In this document: one piece after another, positions 1-6,541 of the stretch | How the letters are laid out: each line of letters begins with the position of its first letter | Numbering within the stretch: position 1 is the stretch's first letter | Source of the DNA: Deltaproteobacteria bacterium | GTDB taxonomy: Bacteria > Myxococcota > B64-G9 | DNA length: 7,726 nt | Reading direction: 5' to 3' | Assembly: GCA_030591745.1 (NCBI GenBank) | Contig: JAUVAM010000151.1 | Span: 1-7,726, forward strand | Position numbers and translations under genes: made by a program | The notes under the pieces: generated by a model | The model's database searches: none | Seen by the model: the letters and a program-made list of their open reading frames with translations, nothing else | Told to the model about the DNA's origin: nothing

Positions 1-15
1 AGCCTCCTTGGGGCG

Positions 16-32
16 CAGAGCCTATCGCTCTG
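16..32. other. Small perfect hairpin downstream of the C25 peptidase gene
   Basis: CAGAGC (16-21) and GCTCTG (27-32) are perfect inverted repeats around a 5-base loop. They lie 11 bases beyond the stop codon (43-45) of the minus-strand peptidase gene. The position would suit a transcription terminator or an mRNA 3'-end structure. No T-run follows the stem in the minus-strand direction, so it is not a canonical intrinsic terminator. The rest of 1-42 shows nothing else I can assign. Confidence 0.3.
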
Positions 33-42
33 AGGGTTGGGC

Positions 43-2445
43 TCAAAGGTTTTTCTTGCGTCTGAGGTGGACGAGTCCGAGGCAAAGCAAAGCAAAAGCC
101 AGCCAGCCCCCTGGGCTGCCCGAGCCAGCACATCCACATCCGTCTTCGACATGCAAGCAGAGCCCCAACTGACAGGTGCCCTCGGTGCCTTGCGCGTTTA
201 CGCAGGTCGTGTCGTCCGGCGCGGGTTCGGCCACGCAGGCGCGGGCGTCTTCATCACAGCGACCCACGTGACAGATTGCCTGAGGGCTGCATTCGCGCTC
301 TTTCCCCTCGCATACTTTGGCCGTGCAAGTGTCGAAGACGGTGCAGAATTGACCGTCGTCGCAGTCTTGTCCATCCAGGAGGATCTCTTGGCATTCGCCG
401 CTTGAGGCATCGCATTCACCCCTGGCGCAGGGGCCGTTCATCGCGCTGCAGTCCGTGGCCTGGCCCGGACTGCAAATATCGTCAAGGCAGGTCTCCAGCC
501 CGTTGCAAGGCAAGCCGTCGTCACAGTGGGCATCGTTTTCGCAACTCGCCAAGCTCAGGCAGGGGTCTCCATAAAGGCTGGTGGCCATTTTGGTATGCCA
601 GGCGTAAGGGCCCCATCCACCACCTTCGCCGAGGGCGGCTCGGGTCTCCGCCAGGGCTTCGCCGGTCCTGGCGCCATCCCTGAGTGCGCTGACCACATAG
701 TAGCCCAGCACAAAGATGCCGCCTTGTTCAGGATTGGGTTCCCATTCCCAACCCGTGGCCCCGAGAGCCACTCTGGTGGACGAATAGCTGGCGATGGCGC
801 CGGACTTGAGTTGGGTATAGCCGATGTTGGCTGCATTCTCCGGTGTGCCGTTGGAGCAAGACCCATGGAAGACGAAGGCCGGTTTGGTTTTGGGGAGCAG
901 TTCATGGTGGATGGATTGGGCAAAGGCCGCGCCGCCCATTTCGTGGGGATCGGCGTTCAGGTTGTTGTTGGCATCTTCGACCCAGATGGTGCGCCAGGCC
1001 GCATCTTCGCTGCCATGAGCAAACCAATACACCAGGCCATATCCTTCATTCCATTCGTTGATGAGATTGTATTCGGTCAGGGCCCGATCCGGCTCATAGA
1101 CCGTTCCCGCCAAGCCGCTTTGCTCATACATGGTGGTGACTTCGAATCCGGCTTCGAGAAACTCAGGCTTCATGTATTCAGAGACATCGCCGCCTTCCAT
1201 TCGGGGGGTCATGAAATGGTCGGGAAAAAACAGCACGGCCCCGGGGAAGAGGATTCGTCGACGCCAGGTGGTTTCCTTCCTTGCTCTCAGATAATCGGCT
1301 GTTTTCGAGAGGATTTGGTCCAAGGCCGAGGGGTTTCCGTAATACGGAATTCGGCCGGTGGCCAGCTCCGGGTAGAAGTCCACACCTCCGGCGCCGCGGT
1401 CGCCATCCCATTCGCCGTAGCGACCGTCTCCATCCAGGTCCCAGTTGCCGTTTAGATCCGAGAAGTAGGCGTCGGTGGGGGTGTCTTGGAGAAGACTGTC
1501 AAACCCATCCTCGAAGACCCGCGCCGCAAGCATGGGCAGATCTGCATGGCGAGGGTCGGGGTTGGCGATGATCAGGGCGACTTCCAAATTCAAGGGGCCT
1601 GCGTTTTGTTGTAACCAGGCGCGGACTCGCTGGGGCCGCTCGTCCGGGGCCTGGCCCGTCAGCAGGTCGAAGTCGGTTTCTGTCGCCAAGTGTACGGTGT
1701 AGCCGCGCTCTTCGTGGGCCGCGATGAAGTCCGGCAGGGCGGTGCTTGCTTGCACCACGGCTTCGGTGGTCAGGATGACCAGGCTTCCCGCGGGGGGATC
1801 TTCTTTGTCGCTTGGATAAAAGCGCAAAAGATCCTCGCCGTTGAAAGCCAGCCCGCGGGCCAGCTTGCGCTGCCAGCGGCTGGGTCGCTCGACGGGGCCT
1901 TTGTCGGCACCTCGGGAGAAAAGCAAAACAAGCTCTGAATTGGCATACAGAAGCAAGCTGTCCTTTGCGGAATCCAAGTCCACGGGGCGGTGAAGCACCG
2001 TGGCCATGACTTGCGGGCCCAGGCGTCCCACGGCCTTCAGCTCAAAGCGGGATTTTGGTTTTTGTACCGGGGGGACTGCCACGGCAGGGCATGTGCCTGC
2101 CGGGGCGCAGAGCAAATGGGGCGCCGGAGCCGGCATGATTTTTTGCCCATCGAGGGGCAGCTTGACGGGCGCGCTTAGATCCCGATGACTGATTCGAAGG
2201 CTGTCCAATCGAGTATCGGCGGGCAGGGCGATGTGCAGCGTACGTACCGGCAAGGCCGCTTGTCCTGGATACGCCGCTGGATTGTATTCAGGCAAGGCCA
2301 CCTTGAGACCCGCGCTGGTCTTTTTCAGTCGCATCTCGGCCGGGTTCAACTTCAGCGGGATGAGGAGCCGCTCTTCAGTCTGCGCCATGGCCGAACCCGT
2401 CAGGCAGAGCAGCAGGGCAGGGATCATGCAGTGCAAAAATTTCAT
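43..2445 (-). CDS. Secreted gingipain-type C25 cysteine peptidase with Cys-rich stalk and MYXO-CTERM-like anchor
   Basis: This 800-residue protein is a predicted surface-anchored endopeptidase. Residues 1-22 form a Sec signal peptide with a likely cleavage after AMA. Residues about 23-215 resemble an N-terminal propeptide. Residues about 219-630 match peptidase family C25 (gingipain/Peptidase_C25). They include an Asp/Gly-rich segment at about 325-350 (WDLDGDGRYGEW) followed by a PELATGRIP motif, His477 in WFAHGSE and Cys530 in FHGSCSNG. His477 and Cys530 are the expected catalytic dyad, and both are present. Residues 635-768 form a Cys-rich stalk with repeats of the C-x5-C-x-D-G type, as often found in bacterial extracellular proteins. 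The C-terminus has G-C-G-C at 769-772, a hydrophobic helix at about 781-794 and an RRKK tail. This resembles the MYXO-CTERM signal, processed by myxosortase at Cys in the Myxococcota. The ATG start overlaps the upstream gene's stop (ATGA) and follows GAGGGGG six bases upstream. Substrate specificity cannot be read from the sequence. Confidence 0.9.
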   Translation of the reverse strand: MKFLHCMIPALLLCLTGSAMAQTEERLLIPLKLNPAEMRLKKTSAGLKVALPEYNPAAYPGQAALPVRTLHIALPADTRLDSLRISHRDLSAPVKLPLDGQKIMPAPAPHLLCAPAGTCPAVAVPPVQKPKSRFELKAVGRLGPQVMATVLHRPVDLDSAKDSLLLYANSELVLLFSRGADKGPVERPSRWQRKLARGLAFNGEDLLRFYPSDKEDPPAGSLVILTTEAVVQASTALPDFIAAHEERGYTVHLATETDFDLLTGQAPDERPQRVRAWLQQNAGPLNLEVALIIANPDPRHADLPMLAARVFEDGFDSLLQDTPTDAYFSDLNGNWDLDGDGRYGEWDGDRGAGGVDFYPELATGRIPYYGNPSALDQILSKTADYLRARKETTWRRRILFPGAVLFFPDHFMTPRMEGGDVSEYMKPEFLEAGFEVTTMYEQSGLAGTVYEPDRALTEYNLINEWNEGYGLVYWFAHGSEDAAWRTIWVEDANNNLNADPHEMGGAAFAQSIHHELLPKTKPAFVFHGSCSNGTPENAANIGYTQLKSGAIASYSSTRVALGATGWEWEPNPEQGGIFVLGYYVVSALRDGARTGEALAETRAALGEGGGWGPYAWHTKMATSLYGDPCLSLASCENDAHCDDGLPCNGLETCLDDICSPGQATDCSAMNGPCARGECDASSGECQEILLDGQDCDDGQFCTVFDTCTAKVCEGKERECSPQAICHVGRCDEDARACVAEPAPDDTTCVNAQGTEGTCQLGLCLHVEDGCGCAGSGSPGGWLAFALLCLGLVHLRRKKNL

Positions 2446-4523
2446 CGCGCACCCCCTCGCCGATTCGAGTCAAGCGCATCAAGCCAGGAGATGATGTCTT
2501 CCATCACCTCTTCTTTGATGGGCATGGGCAAGTGCACTCTTTCCCAGAGCAGATTTTGATCTCCCAGGGTCAGGGCGTAACTGGTCATGGGCCAGGACAG
2601 GCTTGTCAAGTCACAGCCCAGCTCGCCGAGGCGTACTTGCAGGGAATCCAGCCCATCGGCCGACAGGACCATGTCCTCTTCACCCCGGGCCAAGAAGACA
2701 GGCAAGGTGGGCACTCCTGCGCAGTCCAGCAGGTCGTGGCCGAGTTGTTCCTGCCACCATGCGGCGTTTCTTCCATGGTAGTCTTGGCTGAGGCTTCCGT
2801 CTTCATAGCCTGCCAAGTAATCCCGGTAGGATTGCAAGCTGTCCGCGGCTTCATTTTCTCTGAATCCAGCGAGTAGCATGGTCGAGGTGATGGTGTAGTA
2901 CAGATCAGCCGGCAGGTCGCTGCCTCCCGGTCCCAGCAGCATCAGCGCTTCGGGGTTGCGTGTCTTCGCGAGTTCCAGGGCATTGCTTGCGGCCAGCCCA
3001 TGTGCGAGAAGGACCACCGAGTCGAATCGCTCGTCGGCCAGAAGGAAATCGTAGGCCGCCCACATGTCCTCGTTGAGTTGATCGATATCTACCGTGCTCT
3101 CTCCCTCGCTTTCGCCCACACCCCGGTCGTCCATGCGCAGACTGGCGTAACCGGCCGCGACCAGATGGGCGGCCAAGTCTCGCTGAGTGCGGTTGTAGAT
3201 GGTGCCCCGATCACGATTGTCGGGAAACAAGTTGGGCACGAAGAAAACGGCTCGCCGGGCGGCTTCGCCATCCAAGGGCAAGGCCAGGGCCCCGCGCAGG
3301 ATTGTGCCGTCAGCCGAGTTCAGGGAGGCTGCCTCATCCTGCCAAGGAGGCGGGATCGGGCTTGAGTGATCGATGGGGGTGTTGGGCAGGGGTTGGAGGT
3401 TGAACTCCAGACTGGACCCGCCGTTTGTCGGGCGCCAGGAAACCCAAGGATAGTCTACTCTGGTCAGCAAGCCGTTTTCGAAAGTGGCCGTGGTGTCTCG
3501 GGCGGGCATGGAGACCTGGCCGCTTTGCCCGTCGTCGGTGACCTGTACCAGCTCGGCGTTCGGCAGCACGAAGGAGGGATAGAGCACTGGGATTTGTTCT
3601 GGCGGGTTTTCAAAGTCCAGAATTTTCCCCATCAGAAAGTAGAAAGCGACATCGAAACAACCATAGGAGAAGGTCGGATATTCGTAGCCATCCGCCATGG
3701 GAATCGGTAGCTGCTCAACAGGTAGTTCTCCGTGCCAGAGTCGGTCCAGCACATTGTAGTCAAAATGCAGAATCCAGCCCGACCCATCTTCGGCTTCTTC
3801 CGCCACATAGCGCAGACGGCGACGGGCGGTGAAGTGAATGAATTGGAGCTGTTGATCCTGGACAAACTCGGTGAGGCGTCCCTGCTCGTCGAATCGCGCG
3901 GAGCTGCGAAGCAAGCCACTGACGGTTCCTTCCCAGGATGCCGGGATGGCATAGGATGTCGTGGCTTCGATAAGCGAACCCGCATCGGCCGGATGCTCCC
4001 GGACCCAGGCATGACCTAGATTGTATTGTTCACCTTCCACCTCGTAGATGAGATCGAATTGGTAGGTCTCTCGTTTTTGACAGGCCAAACCGTCGATGGT
4101 GGGTTCGTACTCGATGGGGCAGTCGCAGACACCCACGCTTAAAACAGCGATACAGATTCCGGGCTCGCAGTCGAAGTCGGCACATGGATCGACGCAGTCC
4201 AGGCCGTCCTCGCTGGGCCAGGCGCCTTCGTCGCAGATGCAAAGGGGTTTTGGAATGTCATAGGGCCCTGTGGGCACGATCTCGCATTGGCCAAGGCCCG
4301 AGCAGTCGAAGCCCTCACAGGGATCGATTATGAAGGCCTCGCAGCTTTGACCGTTTGCTGCGGGCTGCCAGCCTGGCTCGCAGACGCAGAGACCGTCCTC
4401 GCAGCTTCCGTGATCTCCACAGTTGATTTGGTCGCAATCCGGTCTTGATGCCAGCTCGTCACCGCAGCCGAAACTGAACAGCAAGAAACCGGCCAGCAGA
4501 AGAAAATGAAAGCGGTTTTGCAT
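2442..4523 (-). CDS. Predicted lipoprotein: three EGF-like modules, unassigned middle domain, degenerate alpha/beta-hydrolase domain
   Basis: I place the start at the ATG at 4523, giving 693 residues. It has a GAGG site five bases upstream and begins a clean lipoprotein signal (hydrophobic 7-18, then FGC with Cys20). Longer in-frame starts lack a ribosome site and would run into the divergent gene. The box is loose because Ser, not Leu, is at -3. Residues 30-61, 69-110 and 114-148 are three EGF-like Cys modules, with C-x-C pairs at 46/48, 95/97 and 133/135. Residues about 155-385 are a beta-rich-looking domain that I cannot assign; its opening vaguely recalls DUF3108. Residues about 395-685 have the alpha/beta-hydrolase order: a strand with VFFVPN, DDRGVGESEG, an elbow, and GEEDMV with Asp617. 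The elbow reads LLAHGLAA instead of GxSxG, so the nucleophile position is Gly509. The usual NHxF His region reads YALT. This suggests a non-catalytic or altered enzyme. The gene probably shares an mRNA with the downstream peptidase. Confidence 0.82.
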   Translation of the reverse strand: MQNRFHFLLLAGFLLFSFGCGDELASRPDCDQINCGDHGSCEDGLCVCEPGWQPAANGQSCEAFIIDPCEGFDCSGLGQCEIVPTGPYDIPKPLCICDEGAWPSEDGLDCVDPCADFDCEPGICIAVLSVGVCDCPIEYEPTIDGLACQKRETYQFDLIYEVEGEQYNLGHAWVREHPADAGSLIEATTSYAIPASWEGTVSGLLRSSARFDEQGRLTEFVQDQQLQFIHFTARRRLRYVAEEAEDGSGWILHFDYNVLDRLWHGELPVEQLPIPMADGYEYPTFSYGCFDVAFYFLMGKILDFENPPEQIPVLYPSFVLPNAELVQVTDDGQSGQVSMPARDTTATFENGLLTRVDYPWVSWRPTNGGSSLEFNLQPLPNTPIDHSSPIPPPWQDEAASLNSADGTILRGALALPLDGEAARRAVFFVPNLFPDNRDRGTIYNRTQRDLAAHLVAAGYASLRMDDRGVGESEGESTVDIDQLNEDMWAAYDFLLADERFDSVVLLAHGLAASNALELAKTRNPEALMLLGPGGSDLPADLYYTITSTMLLAGFRENEAADSLQSYRDYLAGYEDGSLSQDYHGRNAAWWQEQLGHDLLDCAGVPTLPVFLARGEEDMVLSADGLDSLQVRLGELGCDLTSLSWPMTSYALTLGDQNLLWERVHLPMPIKEEVMEDIISWLDALDSNRRGGAR
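2452..2458 (-). promoter_or_regulatory. Ribosome binding site of the C25 peptidase gene
   Basis: On the minus strand GAGGGGG ends six bases before the ATG at 2445-2443. It lies inside the last codons of the upstream lipoprotein gene. With the 4-base ATGA overlap, it indicates translation coupled to the upstream gene. Confidence 0.6.
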
Positions 4524-4528
4524 GGAAA

Positions 4529-4532
4529 CCTC
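4529..4532 (-). promoter_or_regulatory. Ribosome binding site that decides the lipoprotein start at 4523
   Basis: On the minus strand GAGG (within GACGAGG) sits five bases before the ATG at 4523-4521. The in-frame ATG at 4553 is preceded by a C-rich stretch with no Shine-Dalgarno match. The still longer in-frame extension to 4721 would overlap the divergent gene's coding region. This supports the 693-residue form. Confidence 0.65.
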
Positions 4533-4633
4533 GTCTTCTCCCCGAACGCTCATATTGGGGCACCGGGTCCCTTTGGGCAAGTTGATTTTTTGGCGCGTTT
4601 TGGAGCAGAATGGTGTTTGAGTTCTGGAAAGAA

Positions 4634-4639
4634 AAGGAG
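4634..4639 (+). promoter_or_regulatory. Strong ribosome binding site of the repeat lipoprotein gene
   Basis: AAGGAG is followed by eight bases and then ATG at 4648. This near-consensus Shine-Dalgarno sequence fixes the start. An ATG at 4640 inside the spacer is out of frame and meets a stop after three codons. Confidence 0.75.
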
Positions 4640-4647
4640 ATGGGCCC

Positions 4648-6528
4648 ATGAAGCGACTGACCGTGATTTGTTTTTTGAGTTTGGGGATCTTGGGTTTGAT
4701 GGCTGGCTGCTCTGATGACACCGACGAACCGACGGTGGACTGTCGGGACGTGGACGGGGACGGATACGGCGATGGCGCTGATTGTGAGGGCTTAGACTGC
4801 GATGACGGCGACCCGGATTGTTTTGAGGGTTACTGTTGTTGGGATTGTGCCGACGTGGACGGCGACCTCTACGGAGAAGGTCCGGACTGTGAAGGCCCGG
4901 ATTGCAATGACTCGGATCCCAGCTGCCATGAGGGTGCTTGCTGTGTCGACTGCATTGACTATGACGGTGACGGCTATGGGCGCGGCGAAGAATGCGCCGG
5001 CACCGACTGCAACGAATCCGACGACACCTGCCATGAAGGCGCTTGTTGTAGCAGTTGCGTGGACATGGACGGAGACGGTTACGGCGAAGGACCCGACTGC
5101 GACGGCGTGGATTGCGACGACGAGGACCCCTTGTGTTATCAGGGCGCCTGCTGTCCCGTCTGCACCGATTTTGACGGGGACGGCTACGGCGTGGGTCCGG
5201 ACTGCGATGGTCCGGACTGCGATGACGATGCCGCCGCTTGCTGGATTGGCGGCTGTTGTCCCAATTGCACCGACAACGATGGCGACGATCATGGAGAGGG
5301 CGACGGTTGTCTGGGTTTGGATTGCGATGATGCTGATTCCGCTTGTCAGTTGGGCGGCTGCTGTCCTGAATGTGAGGACTTAGACGGCGACGATTTTGGT
5401 GTGGGCGAGTATTGCCTGGGCCTGGATTGCGATGACAGCAACGGCGATTGCCACGTGGGCGACTGCTGCCCGCCCTGCGATGACCTGGACGGGGACTTCC
5501 ACGGCGTGGGTGCCGGTTGTTTGGGCAGCGACTGTGACGATACCGACCCGAGCTGTTACGAGGGGGAATGCTGCACGGTCTGCGTGGATTTGGATGGTGA
5601 CGGCTATGGCACGGGGCCAGGCTGTGCAGGAGCCGATTGCGACGATTTCGGTCCGTCTTGTTTCGCAGGTGAATGTTGCCCCGTTTGTCTGGATCGTGAT
5701 TTTGACGGCTACGGCCTGGGCGAGGGTTGCATCGACGTGGACTGCAATGACTCCAATTCGAGTTGCCAAGCGGGCGAATGTTGTGTCGATTGCGTGGATT
5801 TTGACGGGGACACCTATGGTAGTGGTGTTCTCTGCGCGGGGCCGGACTGCGACGTGATGGACGGGGATTGTTTTGAGGGTGCCTGCTGCGAGGCTTGTTT
5901 TGATCCGGATGAAGATGGTTTCGGTGTGGGCCCCGGTTGTGGCATGAATTTCGACTGCAACCAAAGTAATTCCGAGTGCTCTTACGGAGAGTGCTGTGTG
6001 GCGTGTGTCGATTTGGACGGGGACAGATATGGTGATGGCACGGGCGGCTGCCTCGGTGAAGATTGTGACGATGACGATCCCGACTGCTATGAAGGCGATT
6101 GTTGCCCGCTTTGCGAGGATTTTGACGAGGATGGTTTTGGGCGGAATTGCGAGATGGGAGATGACTGCAACGACAACGATCCGGATTGTTTCATGGGCGC
6201 ATGTTGTGAAACCTGTGTGGACGGAGATGGTGATGGTTATGGCCGGGGTGGCTCATGCCTGGGCTGGGACTGTGATGTGGTCGATGAGACATGTTGGGAG
6301 GGTGGTTGTTGTCCCTATATCGATTGCCCTAACGCCTTAGAGTGTATTTTTCAATGCGATTTCGAGGAGTCGTGCATGAGTATTTGCGTCGGATACTCGA
6401 CTGGGATTAGCTTTGGCCTGGCGACTTCCTTGATGGAGTGCATTATAGAGAACGAGGTCACCGACGAGGTTATCCTTTTTGTTGTTTGTGTTGATGAAGC
6501 CAGTGCCTGCATTGGGGATGCGCAGTAG
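4648..6528 (+). CDS. Predicted lipoprotein made of fifteen Cys/Asp-rich, MopE/TSP3-like repeats plus a Cys-rich C-terminal cap
   Basis: This is a 626-residue predicted exported protein. Residues 2-3 are basic, 4-18 hydrophobic, and MAGC is a good lipobox with Cys21 as the lipidated residue. Ser22 follows, which under the E. coli Lol rule favours the outer membrane. Residues 31-556 are fifteen tandem repeats of about 35 residues (listed separately). Each starts with an acidic DxDxD-x-[YFH]-G loop like that of the putative metal-binding (Cu-binding_MopE) motif and thrombospondin type-3 repeats, so calcium or other metal binding is plausible. Unlike the usual MopE-type motif, each unit has six invariant cysteines and ends in Cys-Cys. 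Residues 557-626 form a separate non-repeat domain with eight cysteines (560, 566, 570, 576, 580, 598, 614, 621). The protein has 100 cysteines in total and almost no Lys. Function is unknown; a rigid surface stalk or metal-binding scaffold is inference. It is divergent from the hydrolase/peptidase operon and ends 13 bases before the convergent phosphoesterase gene. Confidence 0.88.
   Translation: MKRLTVICFLSLGILGLMAGCSDDTDEPTVDCRDVDGDGYGDGADCEGLDCDDGDPDCFEGYCCWDCADVDGDLYGEGPDCEGPDCNDSDPSCHEGACCVDCIDYDGDGYGRGEECAGTDCNESDDTCHEGACCSSCVDMDGDGYGEGPDCDGVDCDDEDPLCYQGACCPVCTDFDGDGYGVGPDCDGPDCDDDAAACWIGGCCPNCTDNDGDDHGEGDGCLGLDCDDADSACQLGGCCPECEDLDGDDFGVGEYCLGLDCDDSNGDCHVGDCCPPCDDLDGDFHGVGAGCLGSDCDDTDPSCYEGECCTVCVDLDGDGYGTGPGCAGADCDDFGPSCFAGECCPVCLDRDFDGYGLGEGCIDVDCNDSNSSCQAGECCVDCVDFDGDTYGSGVLCAGPDCDVMDGDCFEGACCEACFDPDEDGFGVGPGCGMNFDCNQSNSECSYGECCVACVDLDGDRYGDGTGGCLGEDCDDDDPDCYEGDCCPLCEDFDEDGFGRNCEMGDDCNDNDPDCFMGACCETCVDGDGDGYGRGGSCLGWDCDVVDETCWEGGCCPYIDCPNALECIFQCDFEESCMSICVGYSTGISFGLATSLMECIIENEVTDEVILFVVCVDEASACIGDAQ
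4738..6315 (+). repeat. Fifteen tandem ~105-bp coding repeats (35-residue six-cysteine module)
   Basis: The units begin at residues 31, 66, 101, 136, 171, 206, 241, 276, 311, 346, 381, 416, 452, 488 and 522. Twelve units are exactly 35 residues between neighbours, units 12 and 13 are 36, unit 14 is 34 and unit 15 is 35. Within a unit, Cys 2, 16, 21, 28, 33 and 34, Asp 4, 6, 8 and 20, and Gly 11 and 31 are present in all fifteen copies, allowing for the one-residue indels. Position 22 is always Asp or Asn. Cys spacing is x13, x4, x6, x4, adjacent, then x2 to the next unit. Copies differ at most other residues and use varied synonymous codons, so this is an old, diverged array rather than a recent DNA-level expansion. 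Units 6 to 8 look most alike (Cys-Leu-Gly at 16-18), suggesting a local duplication. Confidence 0.93.
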
Positions 6529-6541
6529 TATTATCGTTTTT

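Larger units (their letters stand above)
4524..4647. promoter_or_regulatory. Divergent intergenic region with weak promoter candidates for both directions
   Basis: These 124 bases separate the two divergent lipoprotein genes and must contain the start signals of both. Plus strand: TTGATT (4582-4587), 18 bases, CAGAAT (4606-4611) is a poor sigma70-like match, four of six bases in each box. Minus strand: TTGCCC (complement of 4575-4580), 17 bases, CAATAT (complement of 4552-4557) is also weak and would give a short leader. The T-rich stretch at 4586-4600 is the most AT-rich part. I see no convincing operator palindrome. The promoter calls are guesses; the divergent arrangement itself is certain. 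Confidence 0.35.

Noticed and set aside
526..1455. A 309-codon open frame on the plus strand opposite the C25 peptidase gene
   Set aside because: It is wholly antisense to a gene with clear family motifs and a signal peptide. The translation shows no domain or export signal. Long antisense frames are expected in GC-rich coding DNA.
4524..4721. N-terminal extension of the EGF/hydrolase lipoprotein to 4721 (66 extra residues)
   Set aside because: It would overlap the divergent gene's ribosome site and signal peptide, places a basic non-signal segment before a clean lipoprotein signal, and lacks a ribosome site. The ATG at 4523 has one.
4792..5964. Long antisense and alternate-frame open frames (166, 194, 193 and 153 codons) across the repeat region
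   Set aside because: The translations are low-complexity Ala/Val/Thr/Ile strings produced by reading a 105-base codon-periodic repeat in other frames. The stop-free stretches follow from the repeated GAY/GGN/TGY codons.
4738..6315. CRISPR array or DNA-level satellite
   Set aside because: The periodicity is a protein repeat in one continuous frame with diverged nucleotides. There are no identical short repeats separated by unique spacers.
6529..6541. Possible small gene or regulatory RNA between the convergent genes
   Set aside because: Only 13 bases separate the two stop codons, too short for a gene.
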